This document shows positions 55,950-64,000 of a DNA stretch of 64,000 nt, in pieces. The stretch lies in assembly GCA_947501105.1 (NCBI GenBank), contig CANMUP010000003.1, positions 558,001 to 622,000 of the forward strand, written 5' to 3'. This DNA is from an uncultured Flaviramulus sp. Lineage in GTDB: Bacteria > Bacteroidota > Bacteroidia > Flavobacteriales > Flavobacteriaceae. The notes beneath the pieces are model-generated. The model was not told the origin of the DNA, searched no databases, and worked only from the letters and a program-made list of their open reading frames with translations. Position numbers and translations under genes: made by a program. Each line of letters opens with the position of its first letter. The stretch's first letter is position 1.

Positions 55950-56729
55950 ATGATTCCTAAAATAATACATTATTGTTGGTTGAGTGATAATGAATTCCCA
56001 AGTTTGATTAAGTCTTGTATTGAGACTTGGAAAAAAATATTACCCGAATATGAATTCATGCTCTGGGATACCAATAGGTTTCCATTAGAAGATAATATCT
56101 GGGTAAAACAAGCATTTGAGGCAAAAAAATATGCTTTTGCTGCAGATTATATAAGGCTTTATGCTGTTCATAAATTTGGTGGAATTTATATGGATACAGA
56201 TATAGAAGTAATAAAGAGTTATAATTCCTTATTAAATCTACCCTATTTTTTTGGTTCAGAAGGAGGTGGAATAATTGAAGCTGGGGTTTTTGGTGCAGAA
56301 AAAGGATGTGATTGGATTAATGACTGTTTATCTTATTATGATGGCAAATCATTCATTAAGAACGATGGGAGTTATGATACATTAACACTTCCTAGAATTA
56401 TGATGAAAAAAATTAAAGAAACGTATATTATAGAAGAACTTACGGGTTCTGAAACCAAAAACTATTTATATTCTCCTTCTGTAGATAAATTATTTATGTT
56501 TCCAAAAGACTTTTTTTGCGCTAAAAACCATGGTACAGGGATTATTGAAAAAACCGATAACACATTTTGTATTCATCATTTTGCCATGTCATGGATTCCT
56601 AAAAAAACCACTTTCCTGTCAAATATCAAAAAAAAATTAATGAGTATTTTTGGAGTCAAAACCATAAATAAAGTTATTAAATTATTAAAATTAAAGGAAA
56701 TCAAAACTCTTTTTCAAAAAAGTAATTAA
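55950..56729 (+). CDS. Glycosyltransferase family 32-like protein
   Basis: This 259-residue enzyme shows the GT32 signature: N-terminal PKIIHYCWLSDNEFP, then WDTNRFP, FAADYIRLYAVHKFGGIYMDTDIEV near 64-87 with the metal-binding DxD at Asp82/Asp84. A basic C-terminal tail suits membrane association. It transfers a sugar from a nucleotide donor onto the lipid-linked unit. It follows a 168-base gap with no clear terminator or strong promoter. The donor is unknown. Confidence 0.9.
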   Translation: MIPKIIHYCWLSDNEFPSLIKSCIETWKKILPEYEFMLWDTNRFPLEDNIWVKQAFEAKKYAFAADYIRLYAVHKFGGIYMDTDIEVIKSYNSLLNLPYFFGSEGGGIIEAGVFGAEKGCDWINDCLSYYDGKSFIKNDGSYDTLTLPRIMMKKIKETYIIEELTGSETKNYLYSPSVDKLFMFPKDFFCAKNHGTGIIEKTDNTFCIHHFAMSWIPKKTTFLSNIKKKLMSIFGVKTINKVIKLLKLKEIKTLFQKSN

Positions 56730-56743
56730 AAATTATTCGAAAA

Positions 56744-57907
56744 ATGATGACAATAGTTTTTATAACAGACCAAATATATCTTCATGGAGGTGCGGAGAGA
56801 GTGCTTTCTAATAAAGTAAATTATTTATCTCAATTAGATAACACAAAAGTTCATATATTAACAACAGAACAAAAAGAAAAAGAACCCTGTTATCCTATTA
56901 ATAAAAATGTAATAATTAATGATCTAAAAATAGACTATAATAGAAAAAAAAGTTATTTTACTCTTTTTAATATTATAAAAATTATTCCACATTTTATCAA
57001 ATTAAAATCTTTTTTTTTAAAAATCAATCCAGATGTAATTATAACTCTTAGTTCTCAGTTTGATTATTATTTTTTACCATTTATAAACAAAAAAACACCT
57101 ACAATTAAAGAGTTTCATTCATCAAGGCATTTTTATTTTGAGAATCGTCAAAAGCGTACTTCTTATCTAAAAAATATTATTTACAGATTAAATGATTTCA
57201 TAGAAAAAAAATACACTTACAATGCCATTCTTACAAATGACGAAAAAAAATATTTCTACTCAAATAATACTGTTGTAATACCCAATGCATTGACTAAATT
57301 TCCAGAGAAGGCGTCAAGCCTTGAAAACAAGAAGCTAATTAGTGCTGGTAGAATAGCACCTGTGAAAGGTTTTGAAAATTTGATAAATGCATGGGAATTG
57401 GTATCAAAAAAAAACAAAGAATGGATTTTAGAAATTTATGGAAACGGAGAAGAATCTTATATTAATGAATTGAGAGCTTTAATAAAATTTAAAAAGCTTG
57501 AGAAGAGTCTAAAAATAAAACCTGCTGTAAGCAATATTGAAGATAAAATGATCGAGTCATCAGGATTTATTATGACTTCACTAACTGAGTGTTTCCCAAT
57601 GGTTTTGTTAGAGGCTATGTCTGTTGGCCTACCTATTATATCATTTGACTGTCCTAATGGACCTAAGAATATTATAACTCATAATGTCGATGGATTATTA
57701 GTTCCTTATGGAAATATTTTACTCTTATCAAAAGAAATTGATTGTCTAATTAATGATCTTTCTATGAGAAAACAATTTGGGCTTAATGCGAAAAGTAATG
57801 TGAAAAAATATAACAAAAATGATATTATGAAAAGGTGGTTTAGTTTATTTAATAAAGCTATTAAAGAAAAACACTACAAAAATATTTCTAAGGTCATTAA
57901 TAATTGA
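56744..57907 (+). CDS. Glycosyltransferase family 4 enzyme
   Basis: This 387-residue GT-B fold enzyme has an N-terminal acceptor domain with GGAERVLSNKVNYLSQL near 17-33. The C-terminal donor domain has LISAGRIAPVKGFENLINAW, FIMTSLTECFPMVLLEAMSVGLPIISFDCPNGP near 270-305, and the conserved Glu pair of the EX7E motif in that stretch. It lies 14 bases after the GT32 gene. The donor and acceptor are unknown. Confidence 0.92.
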   Translation: MMTIVFITDQIYLHGGAERVLSNKVNYLSQLDNTKVHILTTEQKEKEPCYPINKNVIINDLKIDYNRKKSYFTLFNIIKIIPHFIKLKSFFLKINPDVIITLSSQFDYYFLPFINKKTPTIKEFHSSRHFYFENRQKRTSYLKNIIYRLNDFIEKKYTYNAILTNDEKKYFYSNNTVVIPNALTKFPEKASSLENKKLISAGRIAPVKGFENLINAWELVSKKNKEWILEIYGNGEESYINELRALIKFKKLEKSLKIKPAVSNIEDKMIESSGFIMTSLTECFPMVLLEAMSVGLPIISFDCPNGPKNIITHNVDGLLVPYGNILLLSKEIDCLINDLSMRKQFGLNAKSNVKKYNKNDIMKRWFSLFNKAIKEKHYKNISKVINN

Positions 57908-58057
57908 TAAAAAAATAAAATAATATACTTATAACGAAATTATTGCTAGTTCATAGATTAAAAGTTACTTAATTAGTTAAATACATTATGTTCGTACTGT
58001 TATTATTTCATTCCCTCAGAAATAAATTATTAAAGCTAGGTATTAAATAATAATAAA

Positions 58058-59545
58058 ATGAACTTACTTGCCAACCTGCAGCATTCAATAAATAATAGCC
58101 TCAAAAACAATGCTTTTTGTATTAATACTGTTTTGTATTCATATGAAGAATTTGCCCAAATAATATCTAATATAAGAATTAGTATTAAAAAATTCTCTGA
58201 TGAAGAAGAAACAAATATTGGATTAATTACCAATGATGATATTTATACATATGCTTCAATAATTGCATTATGGCTTGAAGGAAAAGCTTATATACCATTA
58301 AATCCAGAATTTCCTATTGATAGAAATCTAACAGTAATTAACCAAGCAAATATTCAGTCTATTTTAGATTCATCTGATACTATTGTTTTTTCGAAATTTA
58401 ATTCTATTTCAACCATAAATTTAGAAAACTCTGAAATCAACTTAACTCCTGCTCAAGTATCAAACGATACTTTAGCATATATATTTTTTACTTCTGGTAC
58501 TACAGGAACTCCAAAAGGTGTGCCTATTACATTTGGCAACTTGTCTGGTTTTATAGAATCACAATGGGCGTTGGATTATACTATTACTGAAGAAGATAGA
58601 TGTCTTCAAATGTTTGAATTAACCTTTGATTTATCAGTAGTATCCTATTTAGCACCTTTACTTAAAGGCGCTTGTATTTATACAATTCCAAAAGATGAAA
58701 TTAAATATAGTTACATTTATGAACTTATGGAAGATCATGAATTAACCTATTCATTGATGGTTCCTTCTATTCTTCATTATTTACGCCCTTATTTTGAAGA
58801 AATCAATTGTCCTTCGATGAAATTTAGTTTATTTTGTGGAGAAGCCTTACCATTAGATGTGACCGAAGAATGGAGCAAATGTGTGCCAAATGCAACTATA
58901 GCCAATGTCTACGGTCCTACAGAATGTACTATTTATTGTATGGACTATACATATAGTAGAAATGGCACAAATAAAGCCCATAATGGTATATTAACAATAG
59001 GGAAAGACATGATAAATACATCTACAATTATAGTTGATGATGATAATAATGAAGTAGAAATAGGAGAAGAAGGTGAATTATGCTTAAGCGGTGCTCAATT
59101 AACACATGGCTATTGGCAAAATGAAGAAAAAAATAAGGAAGTTTTCTTTTATAAAAATCACAATGGGGTAGAAACAAGGTTTTATCGAACAGGTGATTTA
59201 TGTTGTGTCGATAAAGACGGGGATGTTTTATATTTGGGAAGAGTCGATTTTCAAGCAAAAATTCAAGGTTTCAGAGTAGAATTATCTGAAATTGAATTTC
59301 ATGCAAAATCTGCTTTAAATAAACTTAATACGATTGCTCTGGCATTTGTTAATAGTATAAGTAATACTGAAATTGGCTTAGTAATTGAATCTAAAGCAAT
59401 TGACACAAAACAATTATTGGGAAATTTAAATGAGAAATTGCCAAAATATATGATACCAACTCAAATTAAATTCATTGAAAGTTTTCCGCTAAACACCAAT
59501 GGTAAAATCGACAGAAAAAAACTTATCAAACTTTTTACAGATTAA
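58058..59545 (+). CDS. DltA-like D-alanine/amino acid adenylating ligase
   Basis: This 495-residue adenylate-forming enzyme resembles DltA, which loads D-alanine onto a carrier protein. It shows the P-loop FTSGTTGTPKG at 144-154, NVYGPTEC at 283-290, YRTGD at 376-380, the Dlt-like GRVDFQAKIQGFRVELSEIEFH at 394-415 and the catalytic Lys483 in NGKIDRK. FCGEALP at 259-265 carries Cys260 at the position that helps select D-alanine in Bacillus DltA. That suggests D-alanine, but other small amino or hydroxy acids are possible. A carrier protein gene follows at once. Confidence 0.85.
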   Translation: MNLLANLQHSINNSLKNNAFCINTVLYSYEEFAQIISNIRISIKKFSDEEETNIGLITNDDIYTYASIIALWLEGKAYIPLNPEFPIDRNLTVINQANIQSILDSSDTIVFSKFNSISTINLENSEINLTPAQVSNDTLAYIFFTSGTTGTPKGVPITFGNLSGFIESQWALDYTITEEDRCLQMFELTFDLSVVSYLAPLLKGACIYTIPKDEIKYSYIYELMEDHELTYSLMVPSILHYLRPYFEEINCPSMKFSLFCGEALPLDVTEEWSKCVPNATIANVYGPTECTIYCMDYTYSRNGTNKAHNGILTIGKDMINTSTIIVDDDNNEVEIGEEGELCLSGAQLTHGYWQNEEKNKEVFFYKNHNGVETRFYRTGDLCCVDKDGDVLYLGRVDFQAKIQGFRVELSEIEFHAKSALNKLNTIALAFVNSISNTEIGLVIESKAIDTKQLLGNLNEKLPKYMIPTQIKFIESFPLNTNGKIDRKKLIKLFTD

Positions 59546-59555
59546 AAAATATAAA

Positions 59556-59795
59556 ATGGAGACCATAACTATAAAAGAAACTATAAGCAAATTATTAGAA
59601 TCTATATTAGATCATAATAACTTCGAAATGCACGATGAATTAACAGCAAAAGATGTTGATGGATGGGATTCTTTATCACATATGATGATATTAACAAAAA
59701 TCGAAGAAGCTTTTAATATTAAATTTAAGCTTAGAGATTTAAATAAATTGAAGAATATGGGATCTTTGGTATCTGTAATTCAAAGTAAAATTTAA
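59556..59795 (+). CDS. Acyl/peptidyl carrier protein
   Basis: This 79-residue carrier protein starts METITIKETISKLL. The phosphopantetheine serine is Ser39 in DGWDSLSHMM. It starts 10 bases after the DltA-like ligase stop. A longer frame opens upstream at 59499, but its extra 19 residues would overlap the ligase gene and lack carrier-protein sequence, so the ATG at 59556 is chosen. In Dlt systems the carrier (DltC) receives D-alanine on this arm. The motif also fits fatty-acyl-type carriers. Confidence 0.9.
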   Translation: METITIKETISKLLESILDHNNFEMHDELTAKDVDGWDSLSHMMILTKIEEAFNIKFKLRDLNKLKNMGSLVSVIQSKI

Positions 59796-59805
59796 ATTTT
59801 AGCGT

Positions 59806-61251
59806 GTGATATTTAATTCTTTAAGTTTTGTCGTTTTCTTAGTGCCTGTGCTATTGATATATTGGTCTTTTTTCAGAAAAAATTCAAGCTATCAAAATAT
59901 AATATTGTTGATATCTAGTTTAATATTTTATGCATATGCCGATTATAGATTTTTGATTTTACTTATATTAAGTATTGGAATTAATTATTTTCTAGGATTA
60001 AAAATTCGCAGATCAGAAAAAGAGCTAATTCAACGCCGTTTTTTATATTTAGGCCTAATATTTAATATTGGTTTATTAATTTATTTTAAATATTTTAATT
60101 TTTTTTATGAAGGGTTCGTAAAAATTTTAAACATATTTTCGATTGATGCAAATTATAATACGCTCAACATACTACTTCCTATAGGAATTAGTTTTTTCAC
60201 GTTTCAAACCTTAGGTTATTTAATTGATGTCTACAATGAAGAAATTAATCCAAGTAACAACCTTTTGGAATTTTCTCTTTTTATAAGTTACTTCCCAAAA
60301 ATACTTTCTGGTCCAATTGAAAGAGCTAAAAGCCTTATTCCTCAAATAGAAAAGAAAAGAATATTTTCTTATGAAGTCTTTACTGACGGATTAAGGCAGA
60401 TACTATGGGGTTTATTTGCTAAAATGGTTATAGCAGAAAAATGTGCAGAAATTGTAAATCCTATTTTTGATAATTATGAAAACCATTCAGGAAGCCTGTT
60501 ACTTATTGGGTCATTCTTTTATGCTATACAGCTATATGCCGATTTTTCTGGATACTCAAACATGGCTATAGGTATATCTAAACTATTCGGAATTCAATTA
60601 ATGCGTAATTTTGCAACACCTTTTTTCTCTACAAATATTAGTGATTATTGGCGTAAATGGCATATATCTTTAACAACATGGATGATGGATTATGTATTTA
60701 CTCCGCTTTCATTTACACTAAGGAGCTATCAGAAAAGAGGGTTAGTTATTTCGATTATAGCAACCTTTATTCTTGTAGGTTTTTGGCATGGTGCAAATTG
60801 GACATTCATTTTTTATGGCCTACTGCATGGATTATATTTTATTCCGTTAGTTTATTCTGGAAAAATGAATAAATCGCAAATAGTGGCTAAAGGTAAATTG
60901 ATTCCATCTTTTAAAGAGCTATTTAAAATGTTAGCTTTATTTGTTTTAATTATGCTAACAGACATATTTTTTAGAGCAAATACTGTTACAGAAGCCTTTA
61001 ATTATATTGCTTCTATTTTTTCATATAGCCTATTTAAATTTCCAAATGAATTGCTAAGCTCAAGTTATCTAATAGGTTTTGTGCTATTAGCTTTCTTTAT
61101 TTTAGTAGAATGGAAGCATAGAGAAAGACATCATGATTTTGAGATAAGTAATTATAATATTATTATCAGATGGAGTTGGTATATCATTATATTTTTACTA
61201 ATCTTATTTTTTGGTAAAAGTTCTGAAACATTTATATATTTTCAATTTTAA
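59806..61251 (+). CDS. MBOAT-family membrane O-acyltransferase (DltB/AlgI-like)
   Basis: This 481-residue polytopic membrane protein has roughly ten helices and a GTG start. The MBOAT signature is present: SDYWRKWHISLTTWM with His286, and FWHGANW with His328, the likely catalytic His. It is longer than typical DltB and nearer AlgI-type alginate acetylases. With a carrier protein directly upstream, it would move the acyl or aminoacyl group across the inner membrane onto a polysaccharide. Donor and acceptor are inferred. Confidence 0.9.
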   Translation: MIFNSLSFVVFLVPVLLIYWSFFRKNSSYQNIILLISSLIFYAYADYRFLILLILSIGINYFLGLKIRRSEKELIQRRFLYLGLIFNIGLLIYFKYFNFFYEGFVKILNIFSIDANYNTLNILLPIGISFFTFQTLGYLIDVYNEEINPSNNLLEFSLFISYFPKILSGPIERAKSLIPQIEKKRIFSYEVFTDGLRQILWGLFAKMVIAEKCAEIVNPIFDNYENHSGSLLLIGSFFYAIQLYADFSGYSNMAIGISKLFGIQLMRNFATPFFSTNISDYWRKWHISLTTWMMDYVFTPLSFTLRSYQKRGLVISIIATFILVGFWHGANWTFIFYGLLHGLYFIPLVYSGKMNKSQIVAKGKLIPSFKELFKMLALFVLIMLTDIFFRANTVTEAFNYIASIFSYSLFKFPNELLSSSYLIGFVLLAFFILVEWKHRERHHDFEISNYNIIIRWSWYIIIFLLILFFGKSSETFIYFQF

Positions 61252-61256
61252 TAAGG

Positions 61257-62165
61257 ATGAAATTACTTTTAAAAATTATTCTTGCATCATTTATAGGCAT
61301 ATCTATAATTACGTTTATTCTGCTTAAGTTTGGTGGACAAGTAGATAGTTTTTACAATAAATTTACAACACCTAAGGCTAGTTCTATGATAATTGGTGAC
61401 TCTAGAGCTTTAACTGGAATTAGACCGAATGTAGTTAATAAAAAACTAGCTGGAAAGGGTTTTGATTTACCAATGCTAAATTATAGTTTTACAATTGCTC
61501 AGGCCCCAATTGGCCCGCTTTATAGAGAAAGTATTTTAAAAAAACTTAAACCCAACACAAAAAACGGGTTGTTTATAATATCACTTTCTCCATTAATGCT
61601 ACTTTCTGAGAATTCACATGATAATTATAACAATGAGTTTGTTGAAGATGATTTATCACCACATAATATGGATTTTGTAGATATCAACCCAAATTATGAA
61701 TACCTTATTGATAACTATAATAGTTTTCATTTTAAAGCTGTTTTTAGAGAAAATTTAATTTTGCAAAAAAATGGCTGGTTGCAAGACAATAACTTGCCAA
61801 ACACTAGGGAAGAGTATGAAAAAAGACGAGATTGGTGGATAAATAGTTATAATAATTTCGATAAAAGATATTCGTTTTCAAAATATCGCCTTGCAAGCTT
61901 AGATACTTTAATAAAAACATTGAAAGGATATGGCAAAGTACATATTGCTAGATTACCAGTTGATCCAATATTTCTCCCATTAGAAGAGAAAATGTGCCCA
62001 AGGTTTGATAAATTAGTTGATTCTTTATCTAATATAAACAACGTAAAGTATTATAATTACAAAAACACAAGTGATACATATAAAACACTAGATGGTGCAC
62101 ATTTAAGTAAGCTTTATAGTGATAAGTTCACTGAAAGTTTATGTGATTCTATTTTAAAAAATTAA
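61257..62165 (+). CDS. SGNH-hydrolase-like protein (DltD/AlgJ-like partner)
   Basis: This 302-residue protein has one N-terminal membrane anchor (residues 4-24), then a GDSR block at 47-50 with the nucleophile-like Ser49. Near the C-terminus the Asp-x-x-His pair lies in DGAHLSKL (Asp279, His282). That is the SGNH pattern of DltD and of AlgJ/AlgX-type acyltransferases that act with an MBOAT protein in the periplasm. It lies 5 bases after the MBOAT gene. The pairing is strongly suggested by order, the activity is not shown. Confidence 0.78.
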   Translation: MKLLLKIILASFIGISIITFILLKFGGQVDSFYNKFTTPKASSMIIGDSRALTGIRPNVVNKKLAGKGFDLPMLNYSFTIAQAPIGPLYRESILKKLKPNTKNGLFIISLSPLMLLSENSHDNYNNEFVEDDLSPHNMDFVDINPNYEYLIDNYNSFHFKAVFRENLILQKNGWLQDNNLPNTREEYEKRRDWWINSYNNFDKRYSFSKYRLASLDTLIKTLKGYGKVHIARLPVDPIFLPLEEKMCPRFDKLVDSLSNINNVKYYNYKNTSDTYKTLDGAHLSKLYSDKFTESLCDSILKN

Positions 62166-62210
62166 TATAAACCTATTTCATTAACAACGTGTTTAATGAA
62201 AATATAGAAT

Positions 62211-63311
62211 ATGAATAGTTTAGTTCCTTTAGATTTTTACTTTGATGTCTATATAAATGCATTTCTATTTCTAGTCTTGTTTACATTATTGCATACAAGA
62301 ATATTGAAAATAGATGATCCAAAAAATATAAATTTCATAAAGGTTGCTGGATACATTTTACTAATCTTTGTTATTCTATACCTTGGACAAAGGCCTATAA
62401 GCGGTAAGTATTTTGGAGATATGAGAACCTATGCAACATATTATGAAGACTATCAATTAGGAGCTCCTATAAAAGGTACAAAAGATATTTTCTTTCATGT
62501 ATACATGAAAACATGTTCTTATTTTCTTTCTGTGCACATGTTCTTTACAATTTGTGTCATGATATACACATTGCCATTAGTAAGAATTTCTAAAGTGCTT
62601 TTTAAAGAATATTGGTATTATGCATTTTTCATGTTTGTAGTATCATTTTCCTTTTATACCTATGGTGTAAATGGTATTAGAAATGGAGCAGCTGGGTCTT
62701 TATTTTTATTGGGCTTAAGTTTTAAAAACAAAAAACTCTTAATGGGGTTATGCTTTTTAGCCGCGGTCTCATTTCATAAAACCATGTTTTTGCCAATAAT
62801 AGCATACCTAATTACATACTTCTATAACAACCCAAAAGTGTTTTTAAAAGGTTGGTTGGCCTGCATACCCTTATCGTTAGTTTTAGGTAGTGTTTGGATT
62901 TCGTTATTTGCAAGCTTGGGTTTTGGTGATGATGATAGACTTGCTGGTTATTTAACAAGCCAGGCTGAAGAAGGAACATTTGCATATACTGGGTTTCGTT
63001 GGGATTTCTTATTTCACAGTTCTTTCGCCGTTTTTGCGGGCTGGTATTTTGTATATAAAAAGAAGTACCAAGATAAATTTTATTTTCAAATTTTAAATAC
63101 TTACTTAATTTGTAATGGGTTTTGGATATTAGTCATTAACGCGAATTACTCAAATAGATTTGCATATTTAAGCTGGTTTATGATGGGATTGGTTATCATT
63201 TATCCTTTTCTTAAAGAAAGGTTCTTTAAAAGCCAGCATTTTATGATTGGGAAAGTAATATTTGTCTACTTTATGTTTACATTTTGTATGTATTATTTAT
63301 TTTATTGGTAA
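62211..63311 (+). CDS. EpsG/Wzy-like polysaccharide polymerase
   Basis: This 366-residue polytopic membrane protein has about ten helices. The large periplasmic loop with RPISGKYFGDMRTYATYYEDYQ near 60-81 and the sequence YGVNGIRNGAAGSLFLLGL near 150-168 fit the EpsG family. Such proteins polymerise repeat units on the outer side of the inner membrane. It follows the DltD-like gene by 45 bases. The family call is moderate because Wzy-like proteins diverge strongly. Confidence 0.82.
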   Translation: MNSLVPLDFYFDVYINAFLFLVLFTLLHTRILKIDDPKNINFIKVAGYILLIFVILYLGQRPISGKYFGDMRTYATYYEDYQLGAPIKGTKDIFFHVYMKTCSYFLSVHMFFTICVMIYTLPLVRISKVLFKEYWYYAFFMFVVSFSFYTYGVNGIRNGAAGSLFLLGLSFKNKKLLMGLCFLAAVSFHKTMFLPIIAYLITYFYNNPKVFLKGWLACIPLSLVLGSVWISLFASLGFGDDDRLAGYLTSQAEEGTFAYTGFRWDFLFHSSFAVFAGWYFVYKKKYQDKFYFQILNTYLICNGFWILVINANYSNRFAYLSWFMMGLVIIYPFLKERFFKSQHFMIGKVIFVYFMFTFCMYYLFYW

Positions 63312-63332
63312 TAATTTAGCTATTAGAATTTT

Positions 63333-64000
63333 ATGAAAACAATTACTGTATTTACTCCAACATATAATCGAGCATATTGCCTGCATAAATGTTATGAGAG
63401 TTTAATTCATCAACCTAATCAAGACTTTGTTTGGCTAATCATTGATGATGGATCTACAGATGACACAAAAGAACTGGTAGAATCTTGGATTAAAGAAAGT
63501 AAAATTGATATTCAATATCATTTTCAAGAAAATTTAGGAATGCATGGCGGACATAATGCAGCATATAGACTCATCCAAACAACACTAAATGTTTGTATCG
63601 ACAGTGATGATTTTATGGCTGAAGGTGCTATAGAAAAAATCCTTAATCACTGGGAAGGAATTAAAGATAATCCAACCTTTGCTGGTTTAGTAGGGTTAGA
63701 TGCAGATGAAAGTGGGGCAATTATTGGAACAAAAATTCCAGAAGATATTAAAGCAACAACCTTGTATGAATTATACAACACTCACAAAGTTCTTGGAGAT
63801 AAAAAATTAGTATTACGAACAGATGTCGTAAAAAAATATCCTCCCTACCCTATTTATGAAGGAGAACGCTTTGTGCCTCTAGGGTACTTATACCAACTCA
63901 TTGATCAAGATTATAAATTGTTTCCTGTAAATGATGTTTTTTGTATTGTTGAATATATGCAAGATGGATCGAGTATGAATATACTTAAACAATACAGGCG
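63333..64000 (+). CDS. Glycosyltransferase family 2 enzyme, N-terminal part
   Basis: 222 codons are visible before the right edge. The start is ATG at 63333 and the protein begins ITVFTPTYNRAYCLHKCYESL. The GT-A fold motifs include LIIDDGSTDDT near 40-50 and the metal-binding DSDD near 90. It probably adds a sugar to the lipid-linked repeat unit. The gene continues beyond the window, so the length and C-terminus are unknown. Confidence 0.92.
   Translation, partial: MKTITVFTPTYNRAYCLHKCYESLIHQPNQDFVWLIIDDGSTDDTKELVESWIKESKIDIQYHFQENLGMHGGHNAAYRLIQTTLNVCIDSDDFMAEGAIEKILNHWEGIKDNPTFAGLVGLDADESGAIIGTKIPEDIKATTLYELYNTHKVLGDKKLVLRTDVVKKYPPYPIYEGERFVPLGYLYQLIDQDYKLFPVNDVFCIVEYMQDGSSMNILKQYR

Noticed and set aside
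58058-59545. Reading the DltA-like ligase as part of a nonribosomal peptide synthetase.
   Set aside because: There is no condensation or thioesterase domain, the carrier is a separate small protein, and the next genes are MBOAT and SGNH proteins, which fits a Dlt-type system better.
59499-59555. A longer start for the carrier protein, adding 19 residues.
   Set aside because: The extension overlaps the ligase gene and does not resemble a carrier protein. The ATG at 59556 gives a family-like start.
1-64000. CRISPR arrays, insertion sequences, prophage, rRNA or tRNA genes.
   Set aside because: No regular repeat-spacer series, transposase or integrase, and no tRNA cloverleaf or rRNA segment was seen on either strand.

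Overview
The window is chromosomal DNA of a low-GC member of the Flavobacteriaceae (Bacteroidota). Five things point there. The lpxC and fabZ domains are fused, hisB is bifunctional, and hisI and hisE are fused. A PorX-type response regulator carries a PglZ domain. Several promoters fit the Bacteroidota pattern TTG - 17 to 23 bp - TAnnTTTG, and most starts lack a Shine-Dalgarno sequence. No rRNA, tRNA, insertion sequence, prophage or CRISPR array was seen.

Layout. 1-466: the N-terminal end of a secreted PhoX/DUF839-like protein. 574-5211 (minus): leucine operon leuC-leuD-leuA-like-leuB, closed by a strong terminator. 5436-10364: housekeeping and conserved hypothetical genes, including a TruA-like pseudouridine synthase and an OmpA-family protein. 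10424-17705 (minus): a complete histidine operon hisGDCBHAF(IE), preceded by an unannotated 17-codon leader peptide with four His codons and a classical attenuator. 17866-22036 (minus): fabG, a small secreted protein, a VWA membrane protein and a prohibitin-like protein behind a consensus promoter. 22213-27996 (minus): sucD and the lipid A operon lpxD-lpxC/fabZ-lpxA-efp-lpxD2. 28069-34682: an HD hydrolase, porX, tsaE, a tiny secreted peptide overlapping a membrane protein gene, and a TonB-dependent receptor. 34848-41679: ald, a lipid-linked sugar transferase, a short CapD-like dehydratase, proline dehydrogenase, aroB and a PHP-type tyrosine phosphatase.

41676-64000 is a surface polysaccharide (capsule or O-antigen) locus that runs past the window end. 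Its minus-strand arm holds the export and priming machinery: a Wzc-like kinase, a Wza-like lipoprotein, a membrane CapD-like dehydratase and a DegT aminotransferase. Its plus-strand arm holds sugar-nucleotide synthesis (WbpP-like epimerase and WbpO-like dehydrogenase, together predicting UDP-GalNAcA), a Wzx flippase, glycosyltransferases, a methyltransferase, a pyruvyltransferase and a Wzy-like polymerase. The two arms diverge from a 681-bp spacer with a recognisable promoter at each end.

Two parts of this locus look least described. One is a PP-loop enzyme with the same four-cysteine spacing as QueC, encoded beside the pyruvyltransferase. The other is a DltA-like ligase, carrier protein, MBOAT acyltransferase and SGNH/DltD-like protein in a row, which resembles a Gram-negative version of the teichoic-acid D-alanylation pathway. 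Together they suggest a polysaccharide decorated by uronic-acid amidation, pyruvyl ketals and (D-)aminoacyl or acyl groups. That picture is an inference from gene content.
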